Source: an uncultured Campylobacter sp. (lineage in GTDB: Bacteria > Campylobacterota > Campylobacteria > Campylobacterales > Campylobacteraceae). Taken from it: a DNA stretch of 64,000 nt. Position 1 is the first letter of the stretch, and the number at the start of each line of letters is the position of its first letter. The notes under the pieces are model-generated. The model did no database searches. It saw nothing but the letters and a program-made list of their open reading frames with translations, and had not been told where the DNA came from. The position numbers were made by a program, and so were the translations under genes. The DNA lies in contig NZ_CAURPW010000005.1 in the NCBI RefSeq assembly GCF_963526985.1, forward strand, positions 62,001 to 126,000. The letters run 5' to 3'. Shown here piece by piece: positions 1-9,676 of the stretch.

Positions 1-1
1 G

Positions 2-1003
2 TTAGTTTTCAAAAACTCGGAACCAAAAAACAAACAAGCCGCACAAAATTTAAAGTCTTGCTTAAAAATTTCCGCCGAGGAAAATCAAAACCTCGAAATT
101 TCGCAAAGCCGAACGGACAAAGCGGTTAAAATCGTATTTTTCGGCTCGTTTGCGGCGTGCGAACTTTTTAAAGCTCATCCAAACTGCGAACGCGTCATCG
201 TAAATAGCAGCAAAAAGGCTAAATTTAGGCTCTGGCGGCTATTTTGGCAGGCTAGAAATCTCGGCAAATTTGACGCGGCGTTTAGCTTTAGAAGCTCGTT
301 TGCGAGTAAAATTTTACTTTACGGAGCGCGGGCGGGACGAAAATTTATTTTCCAAAAGAGCAAAGACGGCGCGCATCAGGTGCAAAAATACCTAAAATTC
401 GTCAAAGCGGCGTTAAATTTAAAGCAGGCAAACGACGAGCTGAAGCTCTACTTTGAGCCGCGCAAATTTGACGCTCCGGTGCTCGGGCTAAATCCGGGAG
501 CTAGCTACGGAAGCGCCAAACGCTGGTATCCGGCCTACTTCGCGCAGGTGGCGCTATATTTTAAAGACGAGTTTAAGATTATGATTTTCGGCGGCGCTGG
601 CGAGCGGGATATGTGCGAGCAGATCGAGCAAATTTTAAACCAAAACGGCGTAGAGTGCCTAAATCTAGCGGGCAAAACGAGCGTGCGCGAGCTTTGCGAA
701 ATGATCGGCGGCATCAGACGAAGCGGCGGGATATTCGTCACGAACGACAGCGGCCCGATGCATATCGCCGCAGCCTACAAGACGCCTACGATCGCGCTTT
801 TTGGGCCGACGAGATTTACGCAGACCTGTCCGTGGCGCAATGAAAACGCCCGCATCCTACACCTAAATTTAGAGTGCATGCCGTGTATGAAGCGCGTCTG
901 CCCGCTAAAAACTCACGCCTGCATGAAAGACCTCTCGCCGCAAGCCGTCATCCAAACGATCGAGCGAGAGTTTATTAAAAAACGCGAAAAAATAAATTTT
1001 TAA
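2..1003 (+). CDS. waaF: ADP-heptose:LPS heptosyltransferase II, 5' end outside window
   Basis: Transfers the second heptose to the LPS/LOS inner core at the cytoplasmic face of the inner membrane (GT9 family). The reading frame is open from base 2 and no start is in view, so the gene is cut by the window edge; 333 residues are visible. The GT9 C-terminal domain is clear: NPGASYGSAKRW, then NDSGPMHIAAAY, then FGPTRFTQTCPW, and the Campylobacter WaaF cysteine cluster CMPCMKRVCPLKTHACMKDL near the end. The first 45 or so visible codons (Asn/Lys/Ser/Gln-rich, ahead of KIVFFGSFAACEL) do not resemble the usual N-terminal Rossmann segment and may be an insertion in this lineage. A short internal start at 380 would remove the first half of the domain and is not credible. 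Confidence 0.93.
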   Translation, partial: LVFKNSEPKNKQAAQNLKSCLKISAEENQNLEISQSRTDKAVKIVFFGSFAACELFKAHPNCERVIVNSSKKAKFRLWRLFWQARNLGKFDAAFSFRSSFASKILLYGARAGRKFIFQKSKDGAHQVQKYLKFVKAALNLKQANDELKLYFEPRKFDAPVLGLNPGASYGSAKRWYPAYFAQVALYFKDEFKIMIFGGAGERDMCEQIEQILNQNGVECLNLAGKTSVRELCEMIGGIRRSGGIFVTNDSGPMHIAAAYKTPTIALFGPTRFTQTCPWRNENARILHLNLECMPCMKRVCPLKTHACMKDLSPQAVIQTIEREFIKKREKINF

Positions 1004-1721
1004 AAATAGAAAATTGCGTTTTAACTCTGCTTTTTAATCAGCACTTCGTCATTTTAGCGCTAAAGCATTGCGATATTTATATAAGAACGGTTCTGTGTAG
1101 CTAAAACGTCAAAAGCAAGCACCCAAATTAATAGAATTCTCAAGAACTCGCATTAATTTATAAACAACAAAAAGTAAAGCTATCGCTAACAGACTCGGTT
1201 ATTTTCTTTGATATTTAAAACGGTAGATACTTGATGATTTTTGAAACGACCGCGTAAATTCGAGTTTTAAAAACGAAAAATTCTTATCAGTATATTCATA
1301 GATTTAATTATTTTTAAATGCACATAGACTAACTTTATCAAAACCAAAATGCCCACACACGGTTTTATGGCGCAATTAAGCGCCTCGCGCATGCCGTTTG
1401 TCGCCTCTGGCCCGTCGTGACGCACTTTACGCAAATCTTAATTTCACTCAAAATTTATCGGTTTATGGGCCGATTTCGCATCCGTAGCTCGCTTATCGCT
1501 TGCTTTTTTAGCCTCTTTTGAAGCTAACCCCAGATCATAACCGTCTGGTTTGATTTGCGTCCATTTTTGCCACATTCGCAAGGTTGGCTTATCGTAAACG
1601 CCGTGGCATATTTTGCGATTTTTCCAAAATTAGCCGAAAATAGCCGACTTAGAGCCGCGATTTAATTAATCGCCGTAAAAATTACGAGGTTTATTAAGAT
1701 TACGCTAAGCTGTAGTTAATC
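1004..1721. other. Gene-free spacer between convergent waaF and CAP lipoprotein
   Basis: About 720 bases between two convergent genes. I see no reading frame with a credible start, no tRNA-like fold and no long inverted repeat. One 52-codon open stretch on the minus strand (about 1267-1425) has a GTG start but no ribosome-binding site and no recognisable family. The spacer could be decayed coding DNA. Confidence 0.5.
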
Positions 1722-3110
1722 CTACCGCCTCATCTTTCTGCCGATCAGCGCAAAAATCACTATCACGCCGGCGATCATCACTCCAGCCTTCACGTAAAAC
1801 GCTCTTCTCTCGCGCACGGTCTCGTGCGAGCTGGTTTTGAGCCGCACCTTGACGCTAGTGCCGCCCGCCGTTATGCTTAGCGTATCGCCCGCTAGGCCTT
1901 TTAGCTTCACGCTTAGCGTGTTTGTGCCGCTTTGTTTTATTTGCGCTTCGGCAAAGCCGGAGACCTTATAAACATAGCGCGTCATGAGGTCGTTGCAGTC
2001 TTTGGGGCGGAAAAATATCTCGTAGGTCTTACCTGCATCCACGCCCAGCACGTCGCCGTCTCGCGCATCGAAATACGGGTTTTGCGGAGTTTTGGTTTTA
2101 AAGCTCCACTTTATCTGCTTTAGCTGCGCGCCAGTGCTTTGGGCGTTTGCTTGCTCGTAGCTAAAAACCGCCTCGTACTGCGCGCCGAAATCAAAAACTT
2201 CCCGCGCAAAAGCCGCAAACTGCCCTTTGCTAAATTTAGAATTTACGTCGTTTTTACTCGTGATGACGTGCAAATTCTGAAGCTTTTTGCCGTCTTTAAA
2301 TATCTCAAAATCCTTAAATTTTATCTCGCCCGCATTTGCGTTAAACTCGATGCTAACGGGATTTGCCGTGATCTTGCACTCGGGGAATGGGTCCGGGATC
2401 TCGCCGCTAAAATAGGGCGTCACCGCAGTAGAGCCGGGAAATTTGACGAAAGGCTTGCTAGATCCGGTGAAATTATCGAATTTGTCATCTTTTATTTTTA
2501 AATTTTTATCGGTGCAGACGTTGGTATAAAACCGCCCCGCGCCCGTATCGCTCGCACCTCTAGCGCAAAAGGCGTTAAGCCTCGAGTTACCCATCTCAAA
2601 GACGAAGGCGTTAAATTTATCCTTTGACGCAAGCGCGTAGCCGACCTCGTCGACGCTCAAATTTAAAAACGCAAATCGGTGATATATCGCCGAAAATAGC
2701 CCGTCCACCGCCTCTTTGAAGTCATTTTTATAAGCGATATTTTCAAGAATATGTCGCGACTTATATCCGGCTGCGATAGCTCTACTAACGGGGTCTGAGC
2801 CGCTAAATTTAGCCCGTCCGGCCGTCTCGTCGTGGCCCATGTATTCGTTTTGGGCGCTATACTCGGCATGGTTTTTGGCGGCTTGGCTTAAAATTTGATT
2901 TTGTTTTAGACCGGAGAGTCCCGAGCCTCGGCGGTACTCGTTTAGATACGCGACCGCATCGGAGTCAGGAACAAAAGAAAACTCAGGCTGCTTGGCGGAC
3001 TTTAGCGCGGCGTCTTTACCCTGCCCGCCCAAGATATCGCAACCCGCAAGAAAAAAGGCGCAGGCTAAAAGGCTAAATTTAAGCCCGCGTTTTACAGAGT
3101 AAAATCTCAA
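1722..3110 (-). CDS. CAP/SCP-domain lipoprotein
   Basis: 462 aa. The N-terminus is a lipoprotein signal ending in the lipobox LAGC with Cys24, so the product should be lipid-anchored. Residues about 50-180 carry a bacterial CAP (SCP/PR1-like) domain: LNEYRRGSGLSGL, then NHAEYSAQNEYMGH with the conserved His residues, then LENIAY. The middle third (about 220-400) looks like beta-sandwich material rich in Thr/Ser/Lys, and the C-terminus has one hydrophobic helix (VMIAGVIVIFALIG) followed by a basic RKMRR tail. A lipobox together with a C-terminal membrane helix is unusual. The function of bacterial CAP proteins is mostly unknown. It ends the leftward run that begins with pycB; the gap to pckA is 17 bases. 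Confidence 0.8.
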   Translation of the reverse strand: MRFYSVKRGLKFSLLACAFFLAGCDILGGQGKDAALKSAKQPEFSFVPDSDAVAYLNEYRRGSGLSGLKQNQILSQAAKNHAEYSAQNEYMGHDETAGRAKFSGSDPVSRAIAAGYKSRHILENIAYKNDFKEAVDGLFSAIYHRFAFLNLSVDEVGYALASKDKFNAFVFEMGNSRLNAFCARGASDTGAGRFYTNVCTDKNLKIKDDKFDNFTGSSKPFVKFPGSTAVTPYFSGEIPDPFPECKITANPVSIEFNANAGEIKFKDFEIFKDGKKLQNLHVITSKNDVNSKFSKGQFAAFAREVFDFGAQYEAVFSYEQANAQSTGAQLKQIKWSFKTKTPQNPYFDARDGDVLGVDAGKTYEIFFRPKDCNDLMTRYVYKVSGFAEAQIKQSGTNTLSVKLKGLAGDTLSITAGGTSVKVRLKTSSHETVRERRAFYVKAGVMIAGVIVIFALIGRKMRR

Positions 3111-3127
3111 TCCCGCGCCCTTTAAAT

Positions 3128-4705
3128 TTAAGCTTTAGGGCCCGCTTTTGCGTATTCTACGCCCTCTTTTACGTCCTCGTAGCGTTTAAAATTCACCTCA
3201 AACATACCCGCTAGCTTATCTCTAGTAGCGACGTATTCGTCCTTGTTCTCCCACGTGTTGATCGGATTTAGCAGCTTCGTCTCGACGCCCGCGAGCTCTT
3301 TTGGGATCGCTAGGTTAAATTTCTCAAAATTTTCAAATTCGCACTTTTTGATACTGCCGTCAAGGATGGCGTTTATGCACGCGCGCGTGGCTTTGATGCT
3401 CATTCGCTTGCCCACGCCGTACGCGCCGCCGCTCCAGCCGGTGTTTACGAGATAGACGCTGACGCCATGTTTGTCGATCTTTTCGCCCAGCAGCTTAGCG
3501 TAAACGGTCGGATGCAGCGGCATAAACGGCTCGCCAAAGCACGCGCTAAAGGTCGCTACAGGCTCGGTGATACCGCGCTCGGTGCCCGCTACTTTTGCCG
3601 TATAGCCGCTTAGGAAATAATACATCGCCTGCTCTTTGGTTAGCTTTGCGACCGGCGGCAAAACGCCGAATGCGTCGGCGGTTAGGAAGATTATGTTTTT
3701 GGGATGGCCGCCCGCGGAGCTTGGCTCGTAGTTATCTATGTGATAGATCGGGTAGCTGACGCGGGTGTTTTCGGTCTTGCTGCCGTCTTTGTAGTCCACG
3801 ACGCCCGCCTCGTTGGCGACCACGTTTTCAAGCAGCGCGTCGCGTTTGATCGCGGCGTAAATTTCAGGCTCGCTGCTCGGATCTAAATTTATGCACTTCG
3901 CGTAGCAACCGCCCTCGAAGTTAAATATCCCCTCATCGTCCCAGCCGTGCTCATCGTCGCCGATTAGCTTGCGGTTTGGATCTGTAGAGAGCGTCGTTTT
4001 GCCCGTGCCGCTTAGGCCGAAAAATAGCGCCGTATCGCCCTCTTTGCCCACGTTTGCCGAGCAGTGCATGCTTAGTTTGCCCTCGAGCGGCAACCAGTAG
4101 TTCATCATCGAAAAAATGCCCTTTTTCATCTCGCCGCCGTACCACGTACCGCCGATAACGGCGATGTTTTCCTCGACGTTAAAGATAACGAAAACGTCAG
4201 AGTTTAGCCCCTGCTCTTTGCACTCTTCGTTTTTGCATTTGCAGGCGTTGAAAACCACGAAATCAGGGCTAAATTTAGCCAGTTCGGCCTCGCTTGGACG
4301 GATGAACATATTTTTAACAAAATGCGCTTGCCATGCGACTTCGGTCACGAAACGCACCGATTTTTTGCTCTTTTCGCTCGCGCCGCAAAATGCGTCTTGG
4401 ATAAAAATTTCCTTACCGCTTAGCTGAGCTTTAGCTTTGGCTAAAAGCTTATCGAAAAGCTCTTTTGAGATGGGTTGATTTACCTTGCCCCAAGCGATGT
4501 ATTTTTGGCTCGGATCCTGTTTTACGAAGTACTTATCCTTTGGGCTGCGACCCGTAAAGATACCCGTGTCCACCATAAAGGTGCCGTTGCTTGACACGCG
4601 TCCCTCGCCTCTTTCTTTTTCAAGCTCAAAAAGCTCGTCGTAGCTTAGGTTGTGGTTGATTTTTTTGATGTCCTTAAGCCCTAATTTTTCTATTTCGTTT
4701 ACCAT
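3128..4705 (-). CDS. pckA: Phosphoenolpyruvate carboxykinase (ATP)
   Basis: 525 aa, full length for the ATP-dependent family. It converts oxaloacetate and ATP to PEP, ADP and CO2; in asaccharolytic campylobacters this is the gluconeogenic entry point. Visible motifs are TGRSPKDKY (substrate-binding Arg, about 51-59), GGTWYGGEMKKG (about 185-196), the P-loop GLSGTGKTT (about 230-238) and the metal-binding GDDEHGW shortly after. The start is well placed, with AGGAAG upstream. It lies 18 bases downstream of pycB on the same strand, matching the pycB-pckA pair known in C. jejuni; together they run the PEP-pyruvate-oxaloacetate node. Confidence 0.97.
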   Translation of the reverse strand: MVNEIEKLGLKDIKKINHNLSYDELFELEKERGEGRVSSNGTFMVDTGIFTGRSPKDKYFVKQDPSQKYIAWGKVNQPISKELFDKLLAKAKAQLSGKEIFIQDAFCGASEKSKKSVRFVTEVAWQAHFVKNMFIRPSEAELAKFSPDFVVFNACKCKNEECKEQGLNSDVFVIFNVEENIAVIGGTWYGGEMKKGIFSMMNYWLPLEGKLSMHCSANVGKEGDTALFFGLSGTGKTTLSTDPNRKLIGDDEHGWDDEGIFNFEGGCYAKCINLDPSSEPEIYAAIKRDALLENVVANEAGVVDYKDGSKTENTRVSYPIYHIDNYEPSSAGGHPKNIIFLTADAFGVLPPVAKLTKEQAMYYFLSGYTAKVAGTERGITEPVATFSACFGEPFMPLHPTVYAKLLGEKIDKHGVSVYLVNTGWSGGAYGVGKRMSIKATRACINAILDGSIKKCEFENFEKFNLAIPKELAGVETKLLNPINTWENKDEYVATRDKLAGMFEVNFKRYEDVKEGVEYAKAGPKA

Positions 4706-4723
4706 TTTTCTTCCTTTTTTAGA

Positions 4724-6544
4724 TTAAATTTTCGCTAAAATTTGACCGTTTGCTACGGTTTGTCCTTGCTGTACCTCGATAGACGTTACCAGTCCGTCTT
4801 TTGGAGCGTTTACGTCTATTTCCATCTTCATGGCCTCTAGCACGAACATCCTTTGTCCCTTTTTCACACTATCGCCCACTGCGACTAGGATTTTAAACAC
4901 GTTTCCAGGAAGCGTGCTTTTTACCGGTTCGCCGCTGCCGCCGGTCGTTTTAGCCGGAGAGAGCTCCGGAGGCGGCATGTGCGCTACGCTTGCGGGTTTT
5001 ACGCTTTTTATCTCGGCTTTGCCCTCAGCGTCGGCAACTTCGACGTCAAATTTCTTACCGTTTACGGTGACGCTGTATTTTTCGTTTATCGGAGTTTTCG
5101 CGCGGGTGCTCGGCGCGCTCGTTTCGCATGCATTTGTCGATTTTTTACGGATATTTACCTTGCCTTCGCCTTTTAAAAACGCGATGCCTTTTTCCTTGCA
5201 CGCCGCAGCGATAAAGATATTTTCCTCGCTAGGCTCGATACCCTCTTTTTTAAGCAGCTCGCGCGTAAATTTAAGCGACTTACTCTCGTCTTTGTCCGCG
5301 ATATCCATGGCGTGTTCTTTGGTCGGTTTTAAGCCTAGCTGCTCGCTAGCTAGCTTAACTACGCTCTTATCGGGCTCTACGGGCGTCTTGCCGAAGTAGC
5401 CTAGCACCATTTTGCCGTAGCCCTCGGCGATCTTTTTCCACGGACCAAACATTACGTTATTAAACGCCTGCTGGAAGTAAAACTGACTCACAGGCGTCAC
5501 GCTCGTGCCGTAGCCGCCCTTTTGCACGACTTCGCGCATAGCAAGGATGACCTCGGGAAATTTATCCAAGATATTATTATCGCGCATCATTTGGGTATTT
5601 GCCGTTAGCGCGCCGCCGGGCATCGGGCTAAACGGGATGAGCGGGCTAACCTGCACGGCTTCAGGCGGCAGGAAATAATCTTTCAAGCACTCATTTAACA
5701 CGCTTTCGTATTTTAGAATTTTCTCCACGTCAAGTCCGCCCAGATCGTAGTTTTTGCCCTTAACGGCATGCAGCATCGTTAAGATATCTGGCTGGCTAGT
5801 ACCGCCGCTAACCGGGCTTGCGGCTAGATCTATGCCGTCTGCGCCCGCTTCTAGAGCGGCCATATAGCACGCGACGCTAACGCCTGCGGTTTCGTGAGTG
5901 TGGAGTCTGATGTGGGTATTTTGCGGGAGGAGTTTGCGAGCCATTTTGATGGTTTCATATACTTTTTGCGGACTAGAGGTGCCGCTAGCGTCTTTGAAAC
6001 AAACGCTGTGATACGGGATGCCCGCGTCTAAAATTTCGCGCAAAATCCGCTCGTAAAACGCCACGTCGTGCGCGCCCGAACAGCCTGCTGGCAGATCCAT
6101 CATCGTGACGACCACTTCGTGTTTTAGCCCGTGATGAGCGATACGTTCGCCGGAGTATTTTAAATTTTCCACGTCGTTTAGCGCGTCGAAGTTTCGTATC
6201 GTGGTCGTACCGTGCTTTTTAAAGAGCTTTGCATGCAGATCGACTAGCTCGCGGCTGCCCGTATCTAGAGTCACGGTATTTACGCCGCGGCTTAGGGTTT
6301 GCAGGTTTGCCTCGGGCCCGACCGTTTCGCGAAATTTATCCATCATCGCAAACGCATCTTCGTTCAAATAAAAATAAAGGCTCTGAAACCGCGCCCCGCC
6401 GCCAAACTCAAAGTGCGTTATACCGGCCTCTTTAGCCGCGCTAACCGCAGGCAGAAAATCAGCCATCGCCACGCGCGCGCCGAAAACCGACTGAAAGCCG
6501 TCTCTAAAGGTAGTATCCATAACGTCTATAAATTTTTTCGCCAT
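4724..6544 (-). CDS. pycB: Pyruvate carboxylase subunit B (carboxyltransferase plus biotin domain)
   Basis: 606 aa. The N-terminal TIM-barrel carboxyltransferase opens with MDTTFRDGFQS and has the metal/carboxybiotin segments LHTHETAGV and FKDASGTSSPQ. A Pro/Ala-rich linker (PPPELSPAKTTGGSGE) joins it to a C-terminal biotinyl domain whose acceptor Lys573 sits in EAMKMEI. It carboxylates pyruvate to oxaloacetate, using carboxybiotin made by a separate PycA encoded elsewhere in campylobacters. The same architecture occurs in oxaloacetate decarboxylase alpha, but no beta or gamma membrane subunit is nearby and pckA follows directly, which favours pyruvate carboxylase. Confidence 0.93.
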   Translation of the reverse strand: MAKKFIDVMDTTFRDGFQSVFGARVAMADFLPAVSAAKEAGITHFEFGGGARFQSLYFYLNEDAFAMMDKFRETVGPEANLQTLSRGVNTVTLDTGSRELVDLHAKLFKKHGTTTIRNFDALNDVENLKYSGERIAHHGLKHEVVVTMMDLPAGCSGAHDVAFYERILREILDAGIPYHSVCFKDASGTSSPQKVYETIKMARKLLPQNTHIRLHTHETAGVSVACYMAALEAGADGIDLAASPVSGGTSQPDILTMLHAVKGKNYDLGGLDVEKILKYESVLNECLKDYFLPPEAVQVSPLIPFSPMPGGALTANTQMMRDNNILDKFPEVILAMREVVQKGGYGTSVTPVSQFYFQQAFNNVMFGPWKKIAEGYGKMVLGYFGKTPVEPDKSVVKLASEQLGLKPTKEHAMDIADKDESKSLKFTRELLKKEGIEPSEENIFIAAACKEKGIAFLKGEGKVNIRKKSTNACETSAPSTRAKTPINEKYSVTVNGKKFDVEVADAEGKAEIKSVKPASVAHMPPPELSPAKTTGGSGEPVKSTLPGNVFKILVAVGDSVKKGQRMFVLEAMKMEIDVNAPKDGLVTSIEVQQGQTVANGQILAKI

Positions 6545-6604
6545 TTTGCCGCCTTATAAAATTTCAAAATCGTGCTAATTTTACCTTGTTTTAGATTAAG
6601 TGGA

Positions 6605-6610
6605 TATAAT
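6605..6610 (+). promoter_or_regulatory. -10 box of the 6653 gene
   Basis: TATAAT 43 bases before the next ATG, in the divergent spacer after pycB. No clear -35 is visible, which is usual for Campylobacter sigma-70 promoters. Confidence 0.5.
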
Positions 6611-6652
6611 AAATCAAAGCATTATCACAAAAATGTTTAGCAAGGGGAGCAA

Positions 6653-7654
6653 ATGCAAGAGCGCACGCTAGAAGAGCTTTATAAAAAGCTAAAAGAATTT
6701 GATAGGCTGATGGATAAAGAGGAGTATCTACTTGACGAGATAAGAGACGCCGTAGAGTCGCAGGATTTGGCGTTTGCCGCGCAAATTTGCGACTTTGTGC
6801 TAAACGACGAATTTGAAAAATTCGGCGCGTTTTTAAGAACAAAAGCACTAATGTGGCTCACGGGATACATCGCGCAAAATTTAAAAGAAAGCGAATACCC
6901 GAATTTTAACGACTTTACGGACTGCCTGTGGAAATTTAAATGGATCGTCTCGGGCATCGCCAAAAGCTCCGTGATCGAAAAAAAGCTCATAGATAAGGTG
7001 AACGATGCGATGCTGTTTTACTACGAGCGCATGGAGCTCTCGCTGGCTGCGTACTACAAGGCCTTGATGAATCAAAACATCGACATGGGCGATGCTAGAG
7101 AAGCAAAGGCAAACTACGAGCTGTGGAAAAAGCTCGCCAAAGACGATATGGCCGACTGCGAGGCGTGCGAGGCATCGGACGAGATCGCGTATCTGTACTT
7201 TGTCGGCGAGTATGAGGCCGCGCTAAGCCTAGCCGCGCCTATACTCTCAGGCGAGCTAACCTGCGCCGAAGTGCCGCACGCGACATACGCGCCGATACTT
7301 TTTAGCATGATTAAAACAGGCAAGATAGAAGAGGCAAAAGCCCTTTTACCAAAGGCCGCGGCGACGATCGAGTCAAATTCTCGCGTGATAAACATGGTTG
7401 CGCCTCTCATCGAGATCGCCGTTAGGCTGGACGAGCGCGAGACGGCGCTAAATTTAGCTCGCAAGCACTCCGCGGCGATCTTAGATGGCAACGACGATCT
7501 AAACGACCTGCGATTTTTCATCGCGGTTAGCGCGTTTGGCGACGAGAACGACTACAAAACGGCTTTACGGCTAGCGGGCGAATTTGACGCTAGAAACGGC
7601 AACACATACTACTCGGACTACCTGAACGAATTTTATGCCGAATTTGGTTTTTAG
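6653..7654 (+). CDS. Helical-repeat (TPR-like) protein of unknown function
   Basis: 333 aa, no signal peptide and no membrane helix, so probably cytoplasmic. The sequence is almost entirely amphipathic helices, acidic and Ala-rich; pairs such as EYEAALSLAAPIL, GKIEEAKALLPKAA, ETALNLARKHSAAI and DYKTALRLAGEFDA have the spacing of degenerate TPR units. I do not recognise a named family. The start is supported by AAGGGGAGC seven bases upstream and a TATAAT further up. It is a monocistronic insertion between pycB and the DUF4139 gene relative to the order I know from C. jejuni. Confidence 0.75.
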   Translation: MQERTLEELYKKLKEFDRLMDKEEYLLDEIRDAVESQDLAFAAQICDFVLNDEFEKFGAFLRTKALMWLTGYIAQNLKESEYPNFNDFTDCLWKFKWIVSGIAKSSVIEKKLIDKVNDAMLFYYERMELSLAAYYKALMNQNIDMGDAREAKANYELWKKLAKDDMADCEACEASDEIAYLYFVGEYEAALSLAAPILSGELTCAEVPHATYAPILFSMIKTGKIEEAKALLPKAAATIESNSRVINMVAPLIEIAVRLDERETALNLARKHSAAILDGNDDLNDLRFFIAVSAFGDENDYKTALRLAGEFDARNGNTYYSDYLNEFYAEFGF

Positions 7655-8182
7655 CTTTTGCGGGTTAAATTTTATGGATAAATTCGGCAAATTTGACCGA
7701 GATAAACTTAGCAAATTTTACTTGCCGAGACCTGTATCTTCAAGGTGCTAAATTTGGATTTGTCAAATTTAGCGTCGCACTCTTAAATTTTTTAAACAAA
7801 CATGATTGCTTGAAGTCGTCTTGCTTCTTTGTTAAGGGGAAGGGGCTTGAATTGCGCTCTGCTAGCAGTTGCGAGGCAAAGCAGACCCTCTCCCAAGCCC
7901 TCTTCTCTAACCCCACTGCACGTGAGATGTGGCGACACAGCTTTGCTGACGCAAAGCGTCGCGAGCTTAGTAAATTTTGATGGAGTTAAATTTATACATT
8001 TGACTTCAAATTTGAACGTAAAAAGATAAGGCGAAGTATCTTGCGATGAATTTAAATGTTGCGACGAAATTTCCGACCGAAGATAGAACACATAGTTCAT
8101 CGAGGGAGGAAATTTCTAGCTCATTTAAAGGCGCGCAAGAGACAAGCCCTTACAAAGCAAATTTAAGCTAGATTTTGTGCCG
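7655..8182. repeat. Gene-free spacer holding a nested inverted-repeat element (7831-7962)
   Basis: Between two convergent genes. 7831-7849 and 7894-7911 form an imperfect 18-bp stem (GTTAAGG...GGCTTG against CAAGCCC...CTAAC) enclosing TCTGCT/AGCAGA (7858-7863, 7880-7885). Next to it 7932-7962 folds as GCGAC + GCTTTG against CAAAGC + GTCGC. A 95-codon open frame and a 102-codon frame cross the element on opposite strands, but neither has a ribosome-binding site or protein-like composition; I read them as by-products of the repeat. It could be a dispersed palindromic element or a pair of transcription terminators. Confidence 0.4.
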
Positions 8183-9622
8183 TTATTTCCCGGGCTTAGT
8201 CAGCTCGTAAGCGAAATTTATCTCCTTGCTCTCGTTTGGCTTAAGCGCGAATTTCCACGTCACCTTGCCCTCTTTATCCAGTTCGCTCTCTTTAGGATCG
8301 TTTTTCATGCTTACGCTTACGCTCTCGTGCGCGCTAACTGGCGCTCGCTCCTGCAAGACCACGTCCCACGCGAGTTTAGAGCCGTTTTTTACGATAAATT
8401 TATAGCCCTGCGAGATTTTATTTTTCGAGCCGAAAAACGACTCTTTCGTAAATTCGCCGTTATTTTCCTTTTTTACGGCCACAAGCTCGTTTTTGCCGAA
8501 AAACTCCTCGGCCTCCTCGCCCGCAGCGTAGCCTACGTATCTTTTGCCGATATTTACGTCGCCGATTTTAAACTCCGCATCCGAGCTCTCTACGCTTCGT
8601 TCGGGCTTAAATTTAGCTCTAACGTATGCGTTTGCTCCGCCGTACCCGTCGATAACTAGGTCAAATTTCGCGTCAAGGCTTTGCTTGTCGTAGCTAAAGC
8701 TCTTTTCCTCGCCCGCTTTTAGACTTACGTTATCGATGCGCCAAGTATTTGCAAGCTCGTTTTGGACGTTGCTAGCCTCCGTCTCTTTAGCGTAATTACG
8801 AGATACTTGTTTTGCCTTTTTCATCGGCGCGACCGCGGCTCTATCGTAGGCATCCATCGCCACCGGAGCCGCTGCTAGCATAGGTTCTGCCTTGCCCTCA
8901 TACCACGGATAAAAAGGCTCAGGCGTCAAATTTGACGAGTAGTAAAACGGATAAAGCGCGATCGTGAGATTTGATAAATCAGTATCAAGAGGATTTTTTA
9001 GGGTCAAATTTTGCGAGATTTCGACCTTTCCTTTTTCGACCAGGGCGGAAATTTTATTTTTTAAATTTACGCTAACGCCCACCGGATAGGAGATTTTGAC
9101 CTGTTTTGGATCACATTCGAATTTAAGGTCCAGCTTTTGAAAATTTACGACCTCTCTTTCTAGTTCTTGCATTTTTAGATTCGCGTCGTTAAGCAGCTTT
9201 TTAGCCTGCGAAGCCTCGGCTAGCGCTTTTAGCGTTATATCGTAAAATTTATCCGCATCGGCGCTCAAATTCTCGACGCTTTGCTCTTTAAAAGCCGGGA
9301 AATTATTTAAAAATTTATTTTTCGCGTTTAGCGCGCCTACCTTATTTCCCAGCTCCTCAAACTCGTTTTGAGCTTTTTTAAATTTATCGTATCTTTCATC
9401 TTCTAACGGTTTTGGTTCGTTTAAATTTAGACTGATTAGCTCGCAAGACGCGCTCACGTCGATATCCTCAAGCGCTACGAACTCGGGCAAATTTAGGCTA
9501 AATTCGCTTTTTTGATCGACGAAGCTTTGGTGGATGAAGGACTTGTTTTTGTAGATTTCCAGTAGATTGCTCTGTGCGCTAGCCAGCGCGGCAAGCGTCG
9601 AGATCAGGGCTATTTTTTTCAT
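8183..9622 (-). CDS. Secreted DUF4139-domain protein
   Basis: 479 aa with an N-terminal signal peptide (MKKIALISTLAALASA), so probably periplasmic or outer-membrane associated. Residues about 80-180 form a coiled coil, and the second half matches the DUF4139 beta-rich domain, with the characteristic end run SQGYKFIVKNGSKLAWDV, a VVLQERAPVS turn and KPNESKEINFAYEL. DUF4139 proteins (MuiA-like) have no settled function; a cell-surface role is usually suggested. The centre has an Ala/Met/Pro-rich patch around 250-270. ATG is preceded by AAAGGAAAAAA. It is transcribed alone, toward the gene-free repeat spacer. Confidence 0.8.
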   Translation of the reverse strand: MKKIALISTLAALASAQSNLLEIYKNKSFIHQSFVDQKSEFSLNLPEFVALEDIDVSASCELISLNLNEPKPLEDERYDKFKKAQNEFEELGNKVGALNAKNKFLNNFPAFKEQSVENLSADADKFYDITLKALAEASQAKKLLNDANLKMQELEREVVNFQKLDLKFECDPKQVKISYPVGVSVNLKNKISALVEKGKVEISQNLTLKNPLDTDLSNLTIALYPFYYSSNLTPEPFYPWYEGKAEPMLAAAPVAMDAYDRAAVAPMKKAKQVSRNYAKETEASNVQNELANTWRIDNVSLKAGEEKSFSYDKQSLDAKFDLVIDGYGGANAYVRAKFKPERSVESSDAEFKIGDVNIGKRYVGYAAGEEAEEFFGKNELVAVKKENNGEFTKESFFGSKNKISQGYKFIVKNGSKLAWDVVLQERAPVSAHESVSVSMKNDPKESELDKEGKVTWKFALKPNESKEINFAYELTKPGK

Positions 9623-9676
9623 TTTTTTCCTTTGGATAAATTTGAAAGATTATAGCCCAAAACGTTAAATTTAAAT

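Noticed and set aside
1267..1425. Minus-strand open stretch of 52 codons with GTG start
   Set aside because: No ribosome-binding site, no recognisable family, and lies in a spacer that looks decayed.
3704..6559. Several 60-190-codon plus-strand frames over pckA and pycB
   Set aside because: Antisense shadows of GC-rich core genes.
7693..8100. Two overlapping frames of 95 and 102 codons on opposite strands
   Set aside because: Both simply cross the palindromic element; neither has a ribosome-binding site or protein-like composition.
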